DNA from: Dehalococcoidia bacterium
Lineage (GTDB): Bacteria > Chloroflexota > Dehalococcoidia > GIF9 > UBA5629
DNA: 21,525 bases
NCBI GenBank assembly: GCA_041653995.1
Contig: JBAZEK010000010.1
Coordinates: 1 to 21,525 of the forward strand
Direction of reading: 5' to 3'
Shown one piece after another: positions 13,909-21,525 of the stretch (position 1 is its first letter; each line of letters opens with the position of its first letter). The translations under genes were made by a program, and so were the position numbers. Under the pieces are notes generated by a model. The model was not told the origin of the DNA. It worked only from the letters and a program-made list of their open reading frames with translations, and searched no databases.

Positions 13909-15080
13909 TCCGGCGCCGTCACCACGTGGACCCTGCTGGTGTCGAGCACGCCGACCTCGTCATTCGCTATAACCAGGTTAACGCGCCCTTCCGGCGCCGG
14001 CGAGAGCCCGAGCGTCAAATCAGACACTGTTGTCACGCCGGGGCACTGGATTGCGGCCGCGATCAGTAGCGCGAAATATACGTCTCGGTCAATCACAGCA
14101 TCGTGCGCGGCCACGATCGCTGCCTGCAATGTCGATTCGGTGAACGTGCCTGAAACCACAACCACAACGTAAATTGGTACAACTGCGGCGCGATCAAAGT
14201 GTACTATCTTACTCGTTCCCCAAGGGTCTGTTGTTGCGGAGTCAATTGCGCCGTGCGTTTCGGTACCCGCCCCCTTGGACGTGTAGATTGCCTGCGCTAG
14301 CGCCATGTCTTCCGCCGCCTCGCCTGTGCCGTCCCAAATCACAGGGCGTATTGCGTGCGGGGGGATGCCGTCGTCTGTTGTGTCGGTGTCATTCTCGAAT
14401 ACCCGCGCATCCAATACGCCCGGCACGGTAAGCAGAGCAGCTGCTATTGCGGCAGTCGTGCCCTTGCCCGTCGCGGCAAGAGATGCTTCACGCTCTGTGC
14501 GCAGTGCGTCCAAACTCTGTTGGTCCGTGCCAGCCGTGGCTTCGGTCGGATTGGTCGCGGACACCAATCCTAGTATTGGGGTGCTGATCACGGTCAACGT
14601 TTCCGCGGCAGCCGCATACGTCGACCCGGTCCCGACGGAGGTGAAATCAGCGGTCTGCGTGCCAGCAGTCGCTGCAATGATTTCGCTGTCGTTACTCCAC
14701 AGATTGGTCGCCTCGCCCTCGACCGAAAGCAACAATGTATTTGCGGGGATGGTACACGCGCGATCGAATGTCAGCGTAACGTCCGCAACGTGCCCATAAT
14801 CCGCGCCGCTACGCACCACGCCTGTGAGTTTGCAAACGCCCACCAGCAGCGCGGCCACGGCTGTATCCGGGTCGAGGACACCGGCGGCAGCTTCCAGCGT
14901 TTCCCAGGACTGCGCCAGTTCCTCGGAAACGATCGCATTCACGTTTCCAAGGACTGTTTTCTCGGACAGATCGAGTTTGGTGCTGATCTTATCCCTTTGC
15001 CAAGCTTCGAGTGATGCAATGATTTCCGCATATGTCTTGCGACGAAACCCGGTGTCTGTCAGTCCGTACGTGATAGTCAT
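13905..15080 (-). CDS. baseplate J-like protein (391 aa)
   Basis: I chose ATG 15080, which has GGAG 4 nt upstream and overlaps the 56-aa gene as ATGA (15077-15080). The product begins MTITYGLTDTGFRRKTYAEI, the usual start of J proteins, and continues with a helical N-domain and a beta domain (DVTLTFDRACTIPANT, then TNLWSND). Further hallmarks are TNPTEATAGTDQQSLDALRT, VPGVLDARVFENDTD with HAIRPVI, and a C-terminal domain with AIQCPGVTTVSDLTLG. It forms the main wedge of the baseplate. The gene lies between the gp25-like and I-like genes in the classic order. Confidence 0.9.
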   Translation of the reverse strand: MTITYGLTDTGFRRKTYAEIIASLEAWQRDKISTKLDLSEKTVLGNVNAIVSEELAQSWETLEAAAGVLDPDTAVAALLVGVCKLTGVVRSGADYGHVADVTLTFDRACTIPANTLLLSVEGEATNLWSNDSEIIAATAGTQTADFTSVGTGSTYAAAAETLTVISTPILGLVSATNPTEATAGTDQQSLDALRTEREASLAATGKGTTAAIAAALLTVPGVLDARVFENDTDTTDDGIPPHAIRPVIWDGTGEAAEDMALAQAIYTSKGAGTETHGAIDSATTDPWGTSKIVHFDRAAVVPIYVVVVVSGTFTESTLQAAIVAAHDAVIDRDVYFALLIAAAIQCPGVTTVSDLTLGLSPAPEGRVNLVIANDEVGVLDTSRVHVVTAPE

Positions 15081-15247
15081 AATACTCCAGCTTGTTGCGG
15101 CGATCGCAATCGAGCAGATGCTGCTGCGCACAGCCTCCGCGCTTCACGCCAGTCCCGCGCCGGCAGCATTTTCGCGCGCAACCACGCAAACAGACGCTCT
15201 TCATTCGCCCAGAATTGCAGCATTTGGCTATCGTGTTCTGCTGTCAT
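15077..15247 (-). CDS. small helical protein between wedge genes (56 aa)
   Basis: This gene is below common ORF length limits. Its ATG (15247-15245) overlaps the gp25-like stop as ATGA, and its TGA overlaps the J start as ATGA, so it fits exactly between two structural genes. The product starts MTAEHDSQMLQFWANEERLF and continues AWLRAKMLPARDWREARRL with a basic, Ala-rich helix to the end. It is probably all helical. No family is recognised; it could be a baseplate assembly factor or a coupling leader that carries ribosomes to J. Confidence 0.65.
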   Translation of the reverse strand: MTAEHDSQMLQFWANEERLFAWLRAKMLPARDWREARRLCAAASARLRSPQQAGVL

Positions 15248-15612
15248 TTAATCGTTACCTCGCTGCTCACCACGCCGTCTGTGTCTGCACGCGCCTGCCA
15301 GCGGATTGTAGCTGTGCGTGTGTCGGAGTCGAAATCGAGCTGCACCTCGACCACCTCGACAATGCCCGCGGTCTCACCCAGCACGCGCCAGATCTCGGCC
15401 CGCAGCAACGCGAGCCCGGCGCTTGCGGGCTTTTCGAAAATCTCGTATAGATACTTGACGCCTTTGCTCGGGTCGTACACCCACGCGCCAGCGAACGTTT
15501 GCAGTGCCACGTTCGCCCGGTATGCGATTTCCTCGCCGCCTTGCCACAGCAGCAGATAGCGTCCGTCCGCGGACAAAGCCATATCGCCTGGGATTTGAAA
15601 GCCGTGACTCAA
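15244..15612 (-). CDS. baseplate wedge protein, gp25/W-like (about 122 aa)
   Basis: The sequence contains MALSADGRYLLLWQGGEEIA followed by ANVALQTFAGAWVYDPSKGV and YLYEIFEKP, then a helix and VEVVEVQLDFDSDTRT. This matches the gp25/Mu gp46 wedge family (DLALDADGDL, then a TFxGEWxxDPxxGVPY block). The start is uncertain. TTG 15612 lies 5 nt after a G7 tract that can serve as ribosome-binding site and is my choice; GTG 15630 and ATG 15582 are alternatives. The G7 tract can pair with the end of the upstream gene (see the inverted repeat). Confidence 0.78.
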   Translation of the reverse strand: MSHGFQIPGDMALSADGRYLLLWQGGEEIAYRANVALQTFAGAWVYDPSKGVKYLYEIFEKPASAGLALLRAEIWRVLGETAGIVEVVEVQLDFDSDTRTATIRWQARADTDGVVSSEVTIK

Positions 15613-15616
15613 AGCA

Positions 15617-15683
15617 ACCCCCCCAAGCACGGCAGGCTAGCCGCGTAAACACTGGCGCGTCTCCAAGCGTGTCTTGGGGGGGT
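15617..15683 (-). promoter_or_regulatory. 11-bp inverted repeat masking the gp25-like ribosome-binding site
   Basis: ACCCCCCCAAG at 15617-15627 and its exact complement at 15673-15683 are separated by 45 nt. In the transcript the C-tract is at the stop codon of the spike gene and the G-tract is the likely ribosome-binding site of the gp25-like gene. Ribosomes finishing the spike gene would open the stem, so the pair could couple the two genes translationally (inference). Confidence 0.5.
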
Positions 15684-16354
15684 CATCCCGTTACTCCTAG
15701 CACAGTCGAGCCGACCGCGCTACCCCAACTTGCGAGCGCGGCATTAAGCACCGCCCAAGCAGCATCAGGGCCGCCCGGCGTGCACACCGAAGCGGACTGC
15801 GCGGACGACAGCGCTGTCTTGAGCATCCCCAACAATGTCGTTATCTCCAGCGCCGTCACAACAGGCAACTGCGGCGCTCCCACCGGCAGACCCACCGTGC
15901 ACTTGCTGTTTGCCACCTGCACAACCGTCCCGGTCAAGCTGTCCTCACCCATCGCAACGCCCGTCAGGAGCGACGGCACCAGCATGGGCGACACGTCAGG
16001 CGCTGCACCCGGTAGCGCCCACGCAAACAGCCCGTGGCGCTTGAGCATTGCGGGAGCCATCGCACTACCGCTCAAACGCCACGGGTTAAAATCGGCCTCG
16101 CAGAAAACCAGCAACACATGATCGCCGGCCTCTAGGGAAAAATGCAAAAAGCACCCGCCGCCCCGGGGCCACAGCACGGGCACATCCTCGAGTTTGGGCA
16201 TGCCCGCGATTACGGGCTCACACGACACCTGCTGCAGCAGGGGCAGATAGGACGACACCTTGGCGGGAATCGACGTGTGCACGCCGTCTAGGCTACGCGC
16301 AATGGCCGCGTGCAGCAGCTCTGCCCACGCGCCAGATGAGTCGGAGTCAGCCAT
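15683..16354 (-). CDS. baseplate central spike, Gp138 N-terminal OB-fold type (223 aa)
   Basis: I chose ATG 16354, which overlaps the hub stop by 8 nt. The N-terminal half carries the Gp138 signature: LLHAAIARSLDGVHTSIPAK, then a strand VSSYLPLLQQVSCEPVI, DVPVLWPRGGGCFLHFSLE and GDHVLLVFCEADFNPWRLSG. This OB fold sits under the hub and leads to the membrane-piercing tip. The second half (TGTVVQVANSKCTVGLPVG and then an Ala/Ser-rich helix) is shorter and less beta-rich than the needle of well-studied spikes, so the tip may be formed by another protein or lie within this segment. Confidence 0.8.
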   Translation of the reverse strand: MADSDSSGAWAELLHAAIARSLDGVHTSIPAKVSSYLPLLQQVSCEPVIAGMPKLEDVPVLWPRGGGCFLHFSLEAGDHVLLVFCEADFNPWRLSGSAMAPAMLKRHGLFAWALPGAAPDVSPMLVPSLLTGVAMGEDSLTGTVVQVANSKCTVGLPVGAPQLPVVTALEITTLLGMLKTALSSAQSASVCTPGGPDAAWAVLNAALASWGSAVGSTVLGVTG

Positions 16355-17231
16355 AGATGCCTTCAAATTCTGTGTACCAGTCTTGCCCGTCGGTATCACC
16401 CGTGTGCTTTATTTTCGTCACAAGCACGGTCCCGATCACAGCCTGTGAATCCAGCACAAACATGCAACCGGGTTTAAGTTCAGGGAGCAGCAGGCATTTG
16501 CCTTTGCACAGCTTGACGTCGATTGTGTGCCCGAAGCGTTTGACTTTCTCTCTCGAGATCTCAACGTTGCCGCCGACCAAACCCGTCATGGTTGAGATCA
16601 AAGGCCCCTCACTTGCGGGCACAGCCGGCGCCGGGCGCACTTGCAATTTGCCGTTTTGGATTGACCACGGCATTTGTAACGACCGCATGAGATAGATCAA
16701 TTCGTCCAGCGCGGGGCCATCCACGGCGAATGCGTGCGTTAACGCCAGCCCCGTCGGCAGCTTGGCAGCTGCGCCCATTGTCTGGACGTTGCCCATGTCT
16801 ACATTGAGCGCTGTCGCAAAGGCACTCAGCACGGACACAAGCGGTGTGCCCTTACTCCACGTCTGCTTGATTGTCTTGCCGGCGATCGGCTCGCCCTTGC
16901 GATCGCGCTCCCCGTCGCCGGTGTTGAGTGTGGTAATCCAATCGACGCTGTCGTGTACGCTCGTCACGTCGCGCAGCATTCCGTCAAACAAGAGTCCAAT
17001 GCCGTCCTGATAACCCGCTTGCAGTTTCACCGGCACGTCTTGCAGCGTGCTCAAAGCACGGCGATGATCGGGGTTCAGGTTGTACACTTGAATTTTGGCG
17101 GTGTTGGGCCAGGGCTTTTCATCGCGCTCGACCTCGAACACGACGCGCAAACTGGAGGTACTGGCGAGCGCGAATCCACTCGACCCGGTGCCCACGTCCA
17201 GGGCGATTGACCGCAGCCATTGGTGCGTCAC
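16347..17231 (-). CDS. baseplate hub protein, gpD/XkdQ-like (294 aa)
   Basis: The GTG start at 17231 overlaps the previous stop as GTGA (17228-17231). Residues near 28-55 (LRVVFEVERDEKPWPNTAKI, then QVYNLN) are typical of hub proteins related to gp27, P2 gpD and XkdQ. Further regions are a beta barrel segment with VPVKLQAGYQDGIGLLFDGM and a domain with LQMPWSIQNGKLQVRPA. The C-terminus has a strand-rich part with GTVLVTKIKHTGDTDGQDWY. It forms the trimeric ring between tail tube and spike. Gene order (plug, hub, spike) supports the call. Confidence 0.85.
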   Translation of the reverse strand: MTHQWLRSIALDVGTGSSGFALASTSSLRVVFEVERDEKPWPNTAKIQVYNLNPDHRRALSTLQDVPVKLQAGYQDGIGLLFDGMLRDVTSVHDSVDWITTLNTGDGERDRKGEPIAGKTIKQTWSKGTPLVSVLSAFATALNVDMGNVQTMGAAAKLPTGLALTHAFAVDGPALDELIYLMRSLQMPWSIQNGKLQVRPAPAVPASEGPLISTMTGLVGGNVEISREKVKRFGHTIDVKLCKGKCLLLPELKPGCMFVLDSQAVIGTVLVTKIKHTGDTDGQDWYTEFEGIYG

Positions 17232-17434
17232 TCGTCCACCGCAAAAGAGCCGAGATAAATGCTGACAGGATTGCTCCGATACTCTGCAATGTCCTCCCGT
17301 AGTATGCGCAGCGATTCGGCTGAAATCGGCACATCTAAATCTGAATACTCCGCGTCTGCAAAGTCATCTAGCGTGTCAACTTCGCGATCATCTTCAATCG
17401 CCGCCAGTATGTCTCTTTGCTGTGCGGGGGTCAC
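17228..17434 (-). CDS. small acidic protein between plug and hub (68 aa)
   Basis: The GTG start (17434) and the stop both lie in GTGA overlaps with the neighbouring genes, strong evidence for a translated gene. The product is very acidic (IEDDREVDTLDDFADAEYSD) and helical, with a C-terminal YRSNPVSIYLGSFAVDE segment. It may be a chaperone or linker for the hub complex. No family is recognised. Confidence 0.65.
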   Translation of the reverse strand: MTPAQQRDILAAIEDDREVDTLDDFADAEYSDLDVPISAESLRILREDIAEYRSNPVSIYLGSFAVDE

Positions 17435-17757
17435 GTCTCACCCAATTCCCGATAATACAGCGCCACACGCGAACCCAGCCCGGTATAGCCGGCGTGCTCA
17501 TTGTTGCCGTCCAATGGGGTCGCGAACAAAGTACCCCGCGGGCATCCAGCGACCACGCACCCGCGCAGTAGATCAACACCGTTGATCACCATACGCCCTT
17601 GCACGATTGGCGTGGCGTCGCTTGCAAACACGGACAACACCCAGTGATCTAGTTGTTCATTCCAAGAAAATTTCAGAGCGAATACAGATCCGTCCAGAGC
17701 GATGTCCTCGACATACTCAAATAGGGTACCGCTTGCATCGGTTGGTATCTGTTTCAC
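17431..17757 (-). CDS. baseplate plug-like protein, Pam3 gp18-type domain (108 aa)
   Basis: GTG start at 17757 in a GTGA overlap. The product shows the layout of the small plug domain: a strand DGSVFALKFSWNEQLDHWVL with a Trp pair, then SVFASDATPIVQGRMVINGV, DLLRGC and a C-terminal beta part with GTLFATPLDGN and SRVALYYRELGE. Proteins of this type sit in the tube or hub lumen of small myophages and follow a Dit-like gene, as here. The call is by pattern and gene order. Confidence 0.65.
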   Translation of the reverse strand: MKQIPTDASGTLFEYVEDIALDGSVFALKFSWNEQLDHWVLSVFASDATPIVQGRMVINGVDLLRGCVVAGCPRGTLFATPLDGNNEHAGYTGLGSRVALYYRELGET

Positions 17758-18470
17758 AGGCCAATCCCCGCTAGGTCAAGGCCGCTTGCCAGCATGCTTT
17801 TCTTGACTACTTCTTTTTCTTTGCTCTCAGCATTCTGCCCGCCCTTGTTGGCGATCGGAAGCGTGCGCAGCACCCCACCCGCCGCAAGTGGTCCTGTCGG
17901 AACTAGGCTGCTGCTGGATGTCTTGACCGTCTCGACGTGCTTGGCTTCGATTTGGAATCGAGCGCAGCCGCCGAGTTTGTTGTCACGGCTGTATTTAACC
18001 GCGGTCAGTAGATAGTCAGACAGCACAAGGCCGTCATACGAAAATGAAACCTTTTTCGTCAGCATAGCGACAAGCGCGTTGTGCATTTCGTGGATTCGGT
18101 CTTTGTTCGTTTTGGCTGTAAGCGTCCAAGTTTTCAGTTCGCCTGGGCTGCTGGTGAGACCGATCGCATCTGTCAACGCACCGATTGCCGCACCCGCCGC
18201 CATGGTCAACGCAAGCAACCCCTGGGGGCGGAACTGGCTTTCGCGCACGTTGATCGGCGCTTGCTGCCATTTGAGATCATCGTCTTTAAGGGACTGCTTG
18301 GATTGAGAAAATTCGAAGACAACAGTCGGGGGATTGATCCGCACGTGGTCGGCAATGACAGAGCCATCCTCGACAGGGTGCTCAGTCACTTCCGCGGAAT
18401 GCTCCGCGCCGATTGATGTCACGCAATCGGCTGTCAACGCACCGCCGTCCCATGTCATCCAGTCGCTCAC
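17754..18470 (-). CDS. Dit-like distal tail / baseplate protein, DUF6046-like (238 aa)
   Basis: The GTG at 18470 has a GGGG tract upstream. The N-terminal beta domain contains VTEHPVEDGSVIADHVRINP and PTVVFEFSQSKQ, the usual start of Dit-like tail proteins, which form a ring at the tail end. The middle (GELKTWTLTAKTNKDRIHEM) and LSDYLLTAVKYSRDNKLGGC, then RFQIEAKHVETV, complete the fold. The tail is Ser/Lys rich. The position right after the tape measure and before the plug supports the call. Confidence 0.75.
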   Translation of the reverse strand: MSDWMTWDGGALTADCVTSIGAEHSAEVTEHPVEDGSVIADHVRINPPTVVFEFSQSKQSLKDDDLKWQQAPINVRESQFRPQGLLALTMAAGAAIGALTDAIGLTSSPGELKTWTLTAKTNKDRIHEMHNALVAMLTKKVSFSYDGLVLSDYLLTAVKYSRDNKLGGCARFQIEAKHVETVKTSSSSLVPTGPLAAGGVLRTLPIANKGGQNAESKEKEVVKKSMLASGLDLAGIGL

Positions 18471-18494
18471 GAGGTACCCCGCGCGTGGTCTCGG

Positions 18495-20537
18495 TCAGCC
18501 ATTGGGTGCCCCCGCAAGCGCTCCGTGTAGAGCTTTCAAATTTGGTCCGGCTGGTTGTACTCCTTGCACAGCGCCTGCCACAGCGTGCCCAACCTTAGCG
18601 GGACTGTCGTGCGCGGACACGTTGACCGTCACTTGACGGTTATCATGCAGGGTCGCCACGCTACCCGTGCCGCTCGTTGGACGTGCGAGCATAGGCGGCA
18701 CCACATCCACGGCTTGCGGAATGCGCACATGCGGGTAGTTGCGATCGCCCGGCTGTGGCACGGGCGCAACATCCGGAGCAAGGCCGACCTTGTTCCGCCA
18801 AGCCGCCTCGGATTCGCCGGTCAGAAATTTCCAGACCTTGCCGCCTAATCGCGCAGGTAAAGCTAGAACAGCATCCACCACAGCGTTGATTGCGGCCGCT
18901 GCACCGGTCTTAATGTCCGTCCACAGAAATCCAAAAAACTCCCCCAGCGCTGTGAATGCATTTTCGATCGGTTGGGTTGCGCGCAAAAATGCCGCTTGTG
19001 TTTCGTCGGATGTGTCCCCGGCAAGCATTTGCCAGGACAGCATAAACCCTTTGACGATCGACCACATCCCGCCAAAAGCCTCTTGCACAGCCGTTGCGCT
19101 ATCGGAACTGCCTGAAGCCCACGCGCGTATCGCCGACAGCCATTCGCCGATAGCGATCGCCGCTTTACTCGCCCAATCCGCAAGGTCTGAAATCTTTTGT
19201 TTGATATCTTCTAGCGTTGCTTTAGCGCTACCAGCCCCGCCAATGCGATCCAGCAACCTCCCAAGGGCACTATCGCCCCCCTGCAGAAACACCATGATAT
19301 CATCGAGGATAAGTGTCCAGGCGAGCCAAGGCACGAGCACCCGCGCCATGCGCGCGAGCAGCGGCCACAGCTTTTTCAGCCAGCCCAGCACACCGCCGCC
19401 CCCGGTTACAATGCGCGCTAGCACCTTGCTGAACAAGAGCCACCCACCGGTCACAAATGCAGCTTGAAAAATCCTGGTGCGTTCGGCTATCTTAGCAACA
19501 GCAACACCGAACGCTGTCAGCTTGCTGGCGCCCCACATCAAAGCAGGCAGCAGCCCCGCAATCAATTCTACTTTAACACGATGAAACTGCACGCCCAGCA
19601 GATGCATTTTCTTCTCGGCTTTGTCCGCTTTTTCCACGAACGTTTTCGAATAAACGACACCCAAATCGGTGAACAGCTGCTTCTGCTGTTCGATTTCTTC
19701 GGCGGTGCCGTGAAACATCTCAAGCATGAGAGCGCCCGATTCACCGAACACCCGTTGGGCGAATGCTAACTTTTGCGTAGGGTCTGCAATGCCCGCAATA
19801 CCCTTACCGATTTTCCAAAAAATGTCTTCAGGCGCCATTCCCCTGACGTCTTTCACACCTATTTTCAGCGTCTTGAAAACACCTTTGATTCTTGACGGAG
19901 CGCCCGCAGCAAACAAGCCGACGTTCTTTGTGAGCTGCGTTAGCGACCCGGTTAATACTTCGAAATCGACATCACTGTGTTTTGCGTACGCCCCCAACGC
20001 TTGCAGCGCTTCTGCCGCGATTCCTGTCTTTCTCGACAAAGGATCGAATTCGGCGGCCATTTCGATTTCGTTAGCAATGCCTTCTTTGATCGCATGCCCT
20101 GCGAACACAGACCCGAGCACCCCGCCAAAAATGCCGAACGCAGCGAGGGCCTGCCCGAATGCGGCTTTCATTCCGCCGGCGCCGTGGGAGACCTTGCTTT
20201 CAGCCGCGGCAACCTGGTTCAACTGCTGCGTTGCTTTGTTTGCCCCGGTTCCGCCCACAAATGCACCCTGCAGCGTCTCGCCCATACGGGTCAACTTGCG
20301 GTCGACGATTTCGATCGCGCGCGCCAACCGATTGGTGCTAATCGTGTCCTCACCCATTGCGCTGTTAATCGCGCGCAACGGGACTGCCGCTTGCGTGGCT
20401 GCCGCCCCGGCGCCCGTGAACTTCGCAGCAAGTTGTGCGACCTTGCCTTCCGCGACTTGCGATGCTTGAGTTACGCGATTGATCGTTGCTTGATCGAAAT
20501 CGAACGTAAACTTTGCGAACAATTCACGAAGGGCCAT
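18495..20537 (-). CDS. tail tape measure protein (680 aa)
   Basis: I chose ATG 20537, which overlaps the chaperone extension by 14 nt. The N-terminus is coiled coil and Ala-rich (LRELFAKFTFDFDQATINRV). Hydrophobic segments follow (AFGIFGGVLGSVFAGHAIKE; FVTGGWLLFSKVLARIVTGG; VLVPWLAWTLILDDIMVFLQ), the last followed by GGDSALGRLL, a frequent tape-measure motif. The tail is low complexity, ending TVNVSAHDSPAKVGHAVAGA. At about 0.15 nm per residue, the usual rule for tape measures, the tail would be near 100 nm long. It sets tail length and is ejected with the DNA. Confidence 0.92.
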   Translation of the reverse strand: MALRELFAKFTFDFDQATINRVTQASQVAEGKVAQLAAKFTGAGAAATQAAVPLRAINSAMGEDTISTNRLARAIEIVDRKLTRMGETLQGAFVGGTGANKATQQLNQVAAAESKVSHGAGGMKAAFGQALAAFGIFGGVLGSVFAGHAIKEGIANEIEMAAEFDPLSRKTGIAAEALQALGAYAKHSDVDFEVLTGSLTQLTKNVGLFAAGAPSRIKGVFKTLKIGVKDVRGMAPEDIFWKIGKGIAGIADPTQKLAFAQRVFGESGALMLEMFHGTAEEIEQQKQLFTDLGVVYSKTFVEKADKAEKKMHLLGVQFHRVKVELIAGLLPALMWGASKLTAFGVAVAKIAERTRIFQAAFVTGGWLLFSKVLARIVTGGGGVLGWLKKLWPLLARMARVLVPWLAWTLILDDIMVFLQGGDSALGRLLDRIGGAGSAKATLEDIKQKISDLADWASKAAIAIGEWLSAIRAWASGSSDSATAVQEAFGGMWSIVKGFMLSWQMLAGDTSDETQAAFLRATQPIENAFTALGEFFGFLWTDIKTGAAAAINAVVDAVLALPARLGGKVWKFLTGESEAAWRNKVGLAPDVAPVPQPGDRNYPHVRIPQAVDVVPPMLARPTSGTGSVATLHDNRQVTVNVSAHDSPAKVGHAVAGAVQGVQPAGPNLKALHGALAGAPNG

Positions 20538-21101
20538 TACTTCGGGGCGTCCTTGCCGCACGCGCCTCAGCCGCCTCGATGGCGTTTAAGACTACGTGTG
20601 CCTCATACAAATCGTTGATCGTCCAGTACTCTAGTATCTCGTGCAGGCTATCCTTTACTTTTTCGGAAGTTGCGATTCTCCAGATTCTCCAGTCGATCCA
20701 AGCAGGGAAGTAAAGCGGCTCGCCGCTGCCTTGAGCAGGGGCAGGCCAGTCCCGTCGAAAAAATCGGCGAACTGCCATTCTACGCAAGCCATCAACCAGC
20801 ACAGCAAAGAAGCGTTTTTGCGCTCGAACACCAAGTCCAGAAATGACGCGAGCGGCACCAGCTGATTGTCTTGCCATTCCACTTGACACGACGCTGCGAA
20901 CAAGTCGATCAACACCTGCAGGCGCGGGCCAATGCCAGCAAGCGCTGCTTTGAGATCGGCACTGTTGACCTTGCCCGTTGCGAACGCCGCCCCCACAGGG
21001 AACACGGCCTCGACTAGAATTGCTTCTGCCTGCAGCGCTTCACGCAGCTTCAGGGCATCGAGTTTAAATCGCCTATCGGCAACCTTGAAATCGACAAACA
21101 T
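20524..21101 (-). CDS. tail assembly chaperone, -1 frameshift long form (about 192 aa)
   Basis: The short chaperone and the frame 20524-20889 are offset by exactly -1. At 20763-20757 the transcript reads T TTT TTC in the short-form frame. A slip there fuses the first 115 residues to a 77-residue extension that starts RRDWPAPAQG and contains DWRIWRIATSEKVKDSLHEI and YWTINDLYEAHVVLNAIEAA, ending NGPS. Short/long chaperone pairs of this kind bind the tape measure and recruit tube protein in most tailed phages. The extension ends 14 nt inside the tape-measure start. Confidence 0.85.
20655..21101 (-). CDS. tail assembly chaperone, short form (148 aa)
   Basis: The ATG at 21101 has TAGGAG 7 nt upstream. 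The product begins MFVDFKVADRRFKLDALKLR and contains a helical core (LVEAVFPVGAAFATGKVN, SADLKAALAGIGPRLQVLID), with LPLLKAAASRFTSLLG near the end. The order tube protein, chaperone, tape measure and the frameshift site identify it. The sequence itself is divergent. Confidence 0.8.
   Translation of the reverse strand: MFVDFKVADRRFKLDALKLREALQAEAILVEAVFPVGAAFATGKVNSADLKAALAGIGPRLQVLIDLFAASCQVEWQDNQLVPLASFLDLVFERKNASLLCWLMACVEWQFADFFDGTGLPLLKAAASRFTSLLGSTGESGESQLPKK
20757..20763 (-). promoter_or_regulatory. programmed -1 frameshift slippery heptamer T TTT TTC
   Basis: Zero-frame codons GAT TTT TTC place the heptamer in the X XXY YYZ phase required for tandem -1 slippage. Both TTT and TTC can re-pair fully in the -1 frame at the first two positions. 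A GCGG-CGAG-CCGC hairpin about 30 nt downstream might stimulate slippage. Confidence 0.8.
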
Positions 21102-21150
21102 GCTTTGGCTCCTATCCGCCGCTACTGCGGCCCGTCTGTTGCGTTACCGG

Positions 21151-21525
21151 TTAGTTACCCCCGACGATTGACGCATAGGGCTTCATCACCACGCGCAACT
21201 TCCAAGTACAGTCGGGTTTGTTCTTGCCGAATTCTTGCGGCGCGCTGCCCGTCAGCCAGCACTTATCACCGGCGTGCAGGGTCGCGCCATTGTTGTCCTT
21301 AAGCAAAAACACGCCCACGCCAGCGCCGGCGGTAGATACGCGGTCTACCGCTAGGATAGCCGCCAATTGCTGATTGTGCGCGCTGCTGCCTTTGAGCGTG
21401 ACCTCAACATCGTAGCGGCATTCATTTGTCGGAAAGCGAGTAACCTCGCCCTCCACAGAAATGTCATCCTCGAACGCATCGCCAACAGGCGTAATCTTGA
21501 CGAACGGATCGGCAAGCCCATCAGT
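21151..21525 (-). CDS. tail tube protein, DUF3277-like (partial, 124 aa visible)
   Basis: The frame is open to the right window edge, so the true start is outside; the GTG at 21456 is internal. Visible features include a DGLADPFVKITPVGDAFEDD segment, GEVTRFPTNECRYDVEVTLK, a helix SAHNQQLAAIL, a beta hairpin region with GVGVFLLKDNNGATLHAGDK, and CTWKLRVV near the end. This follows the DUF3277 tube pattern (G-E-V-T-R, then a TLxxxSxxN block and W-x-L/I near the C-terminus). It stacks as the tail tube rings inside the sheath. The sheath gene would be expected just upstream of the window. Confidence 0.78.
   Translation of the reverse strand, partial: TDGLADPFVKITPVGDAFEDDISVEGEVTRFPTNECRYDVEVTLKGSSAHNQQLAAILAVDRVSTAGAGVGVFLLKDNNGATLHAGDKCWLTGSAPQEFGKNKPDCTWKLRVVMKPYASIVGGN

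Overview
The window is part of a tailed-phage genome (or a prophage of that type) with a contractile-tail (myophage) morphogenesis module. Every supported gene lies on the minus strand, so transcription runs from 21525 towards 1. Genes are packed tightly. Most junctions are 4-bp ATGA or GTGA stop/start overlaps, and several starts are GTG. Shine-Dalgarno sites and a lipobox signal peptide point to a bacterial host, probably Gram-negative. The host genus cannot be read from the window. I see no integrase, tRNA or CRISPR array.

Region 21525-12489 is the tail and baseplate module: a DUF3277-like tube protein (cut by the window edge), a tail assembly chaperone with a -1 frameshift extension at a T TTT TTC heptamer, a 680-aa tape measure, a Dit-like protein, a plug-like protein, a small acidic protein, the hub, a Gp138-type spike, a gp25/W-like wedge protein, an unlisted 56-aa gene, baseplate J, a tail-protein-I-like wedge protein and a glycine-rich fibre. 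The order resembles the compact baseplates of small myophages such as cyanophage Pam3.

Region 12443-2233 is the DNA replication and recombination module: a primase-SF3 helicase fusion, small proteins, a PD-(D/E)XK nuclease with an Fe-S-type cysteine cluster, a disordered AT-hook protein, an SNF2-like SF2 helicase, a putative ssDNA-binding protein, a family A DNA polymerase with 3'-5' exonuclease and a zinc-finger tail, and a RuvC-like resolvase.

Region 2203-1 looks like a separate accessory unit behind a candidate sigma70 promoter (-35 TTGTCT, 17-nt spacer, -10 TATAAA). It encodes a lipoprotein matrixin-type metalloprotease, a 32-aa single-pass membrane microprotein, a 90-aa unknown, a 150-aa recombination-accessory-like protein, and two tandem paralogous proteins built of uninterrupted Cys-Thr-x tripeptides. 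The first of these has 49 triplets. The second runs off the left edge and has 16 visible triplets. This pair is the most unusual content of the window. It is supported by a shared N-terminus, ATGA coupling at both starts and an in-frame 24-nt indel between the copies. I recognise no described family for it.
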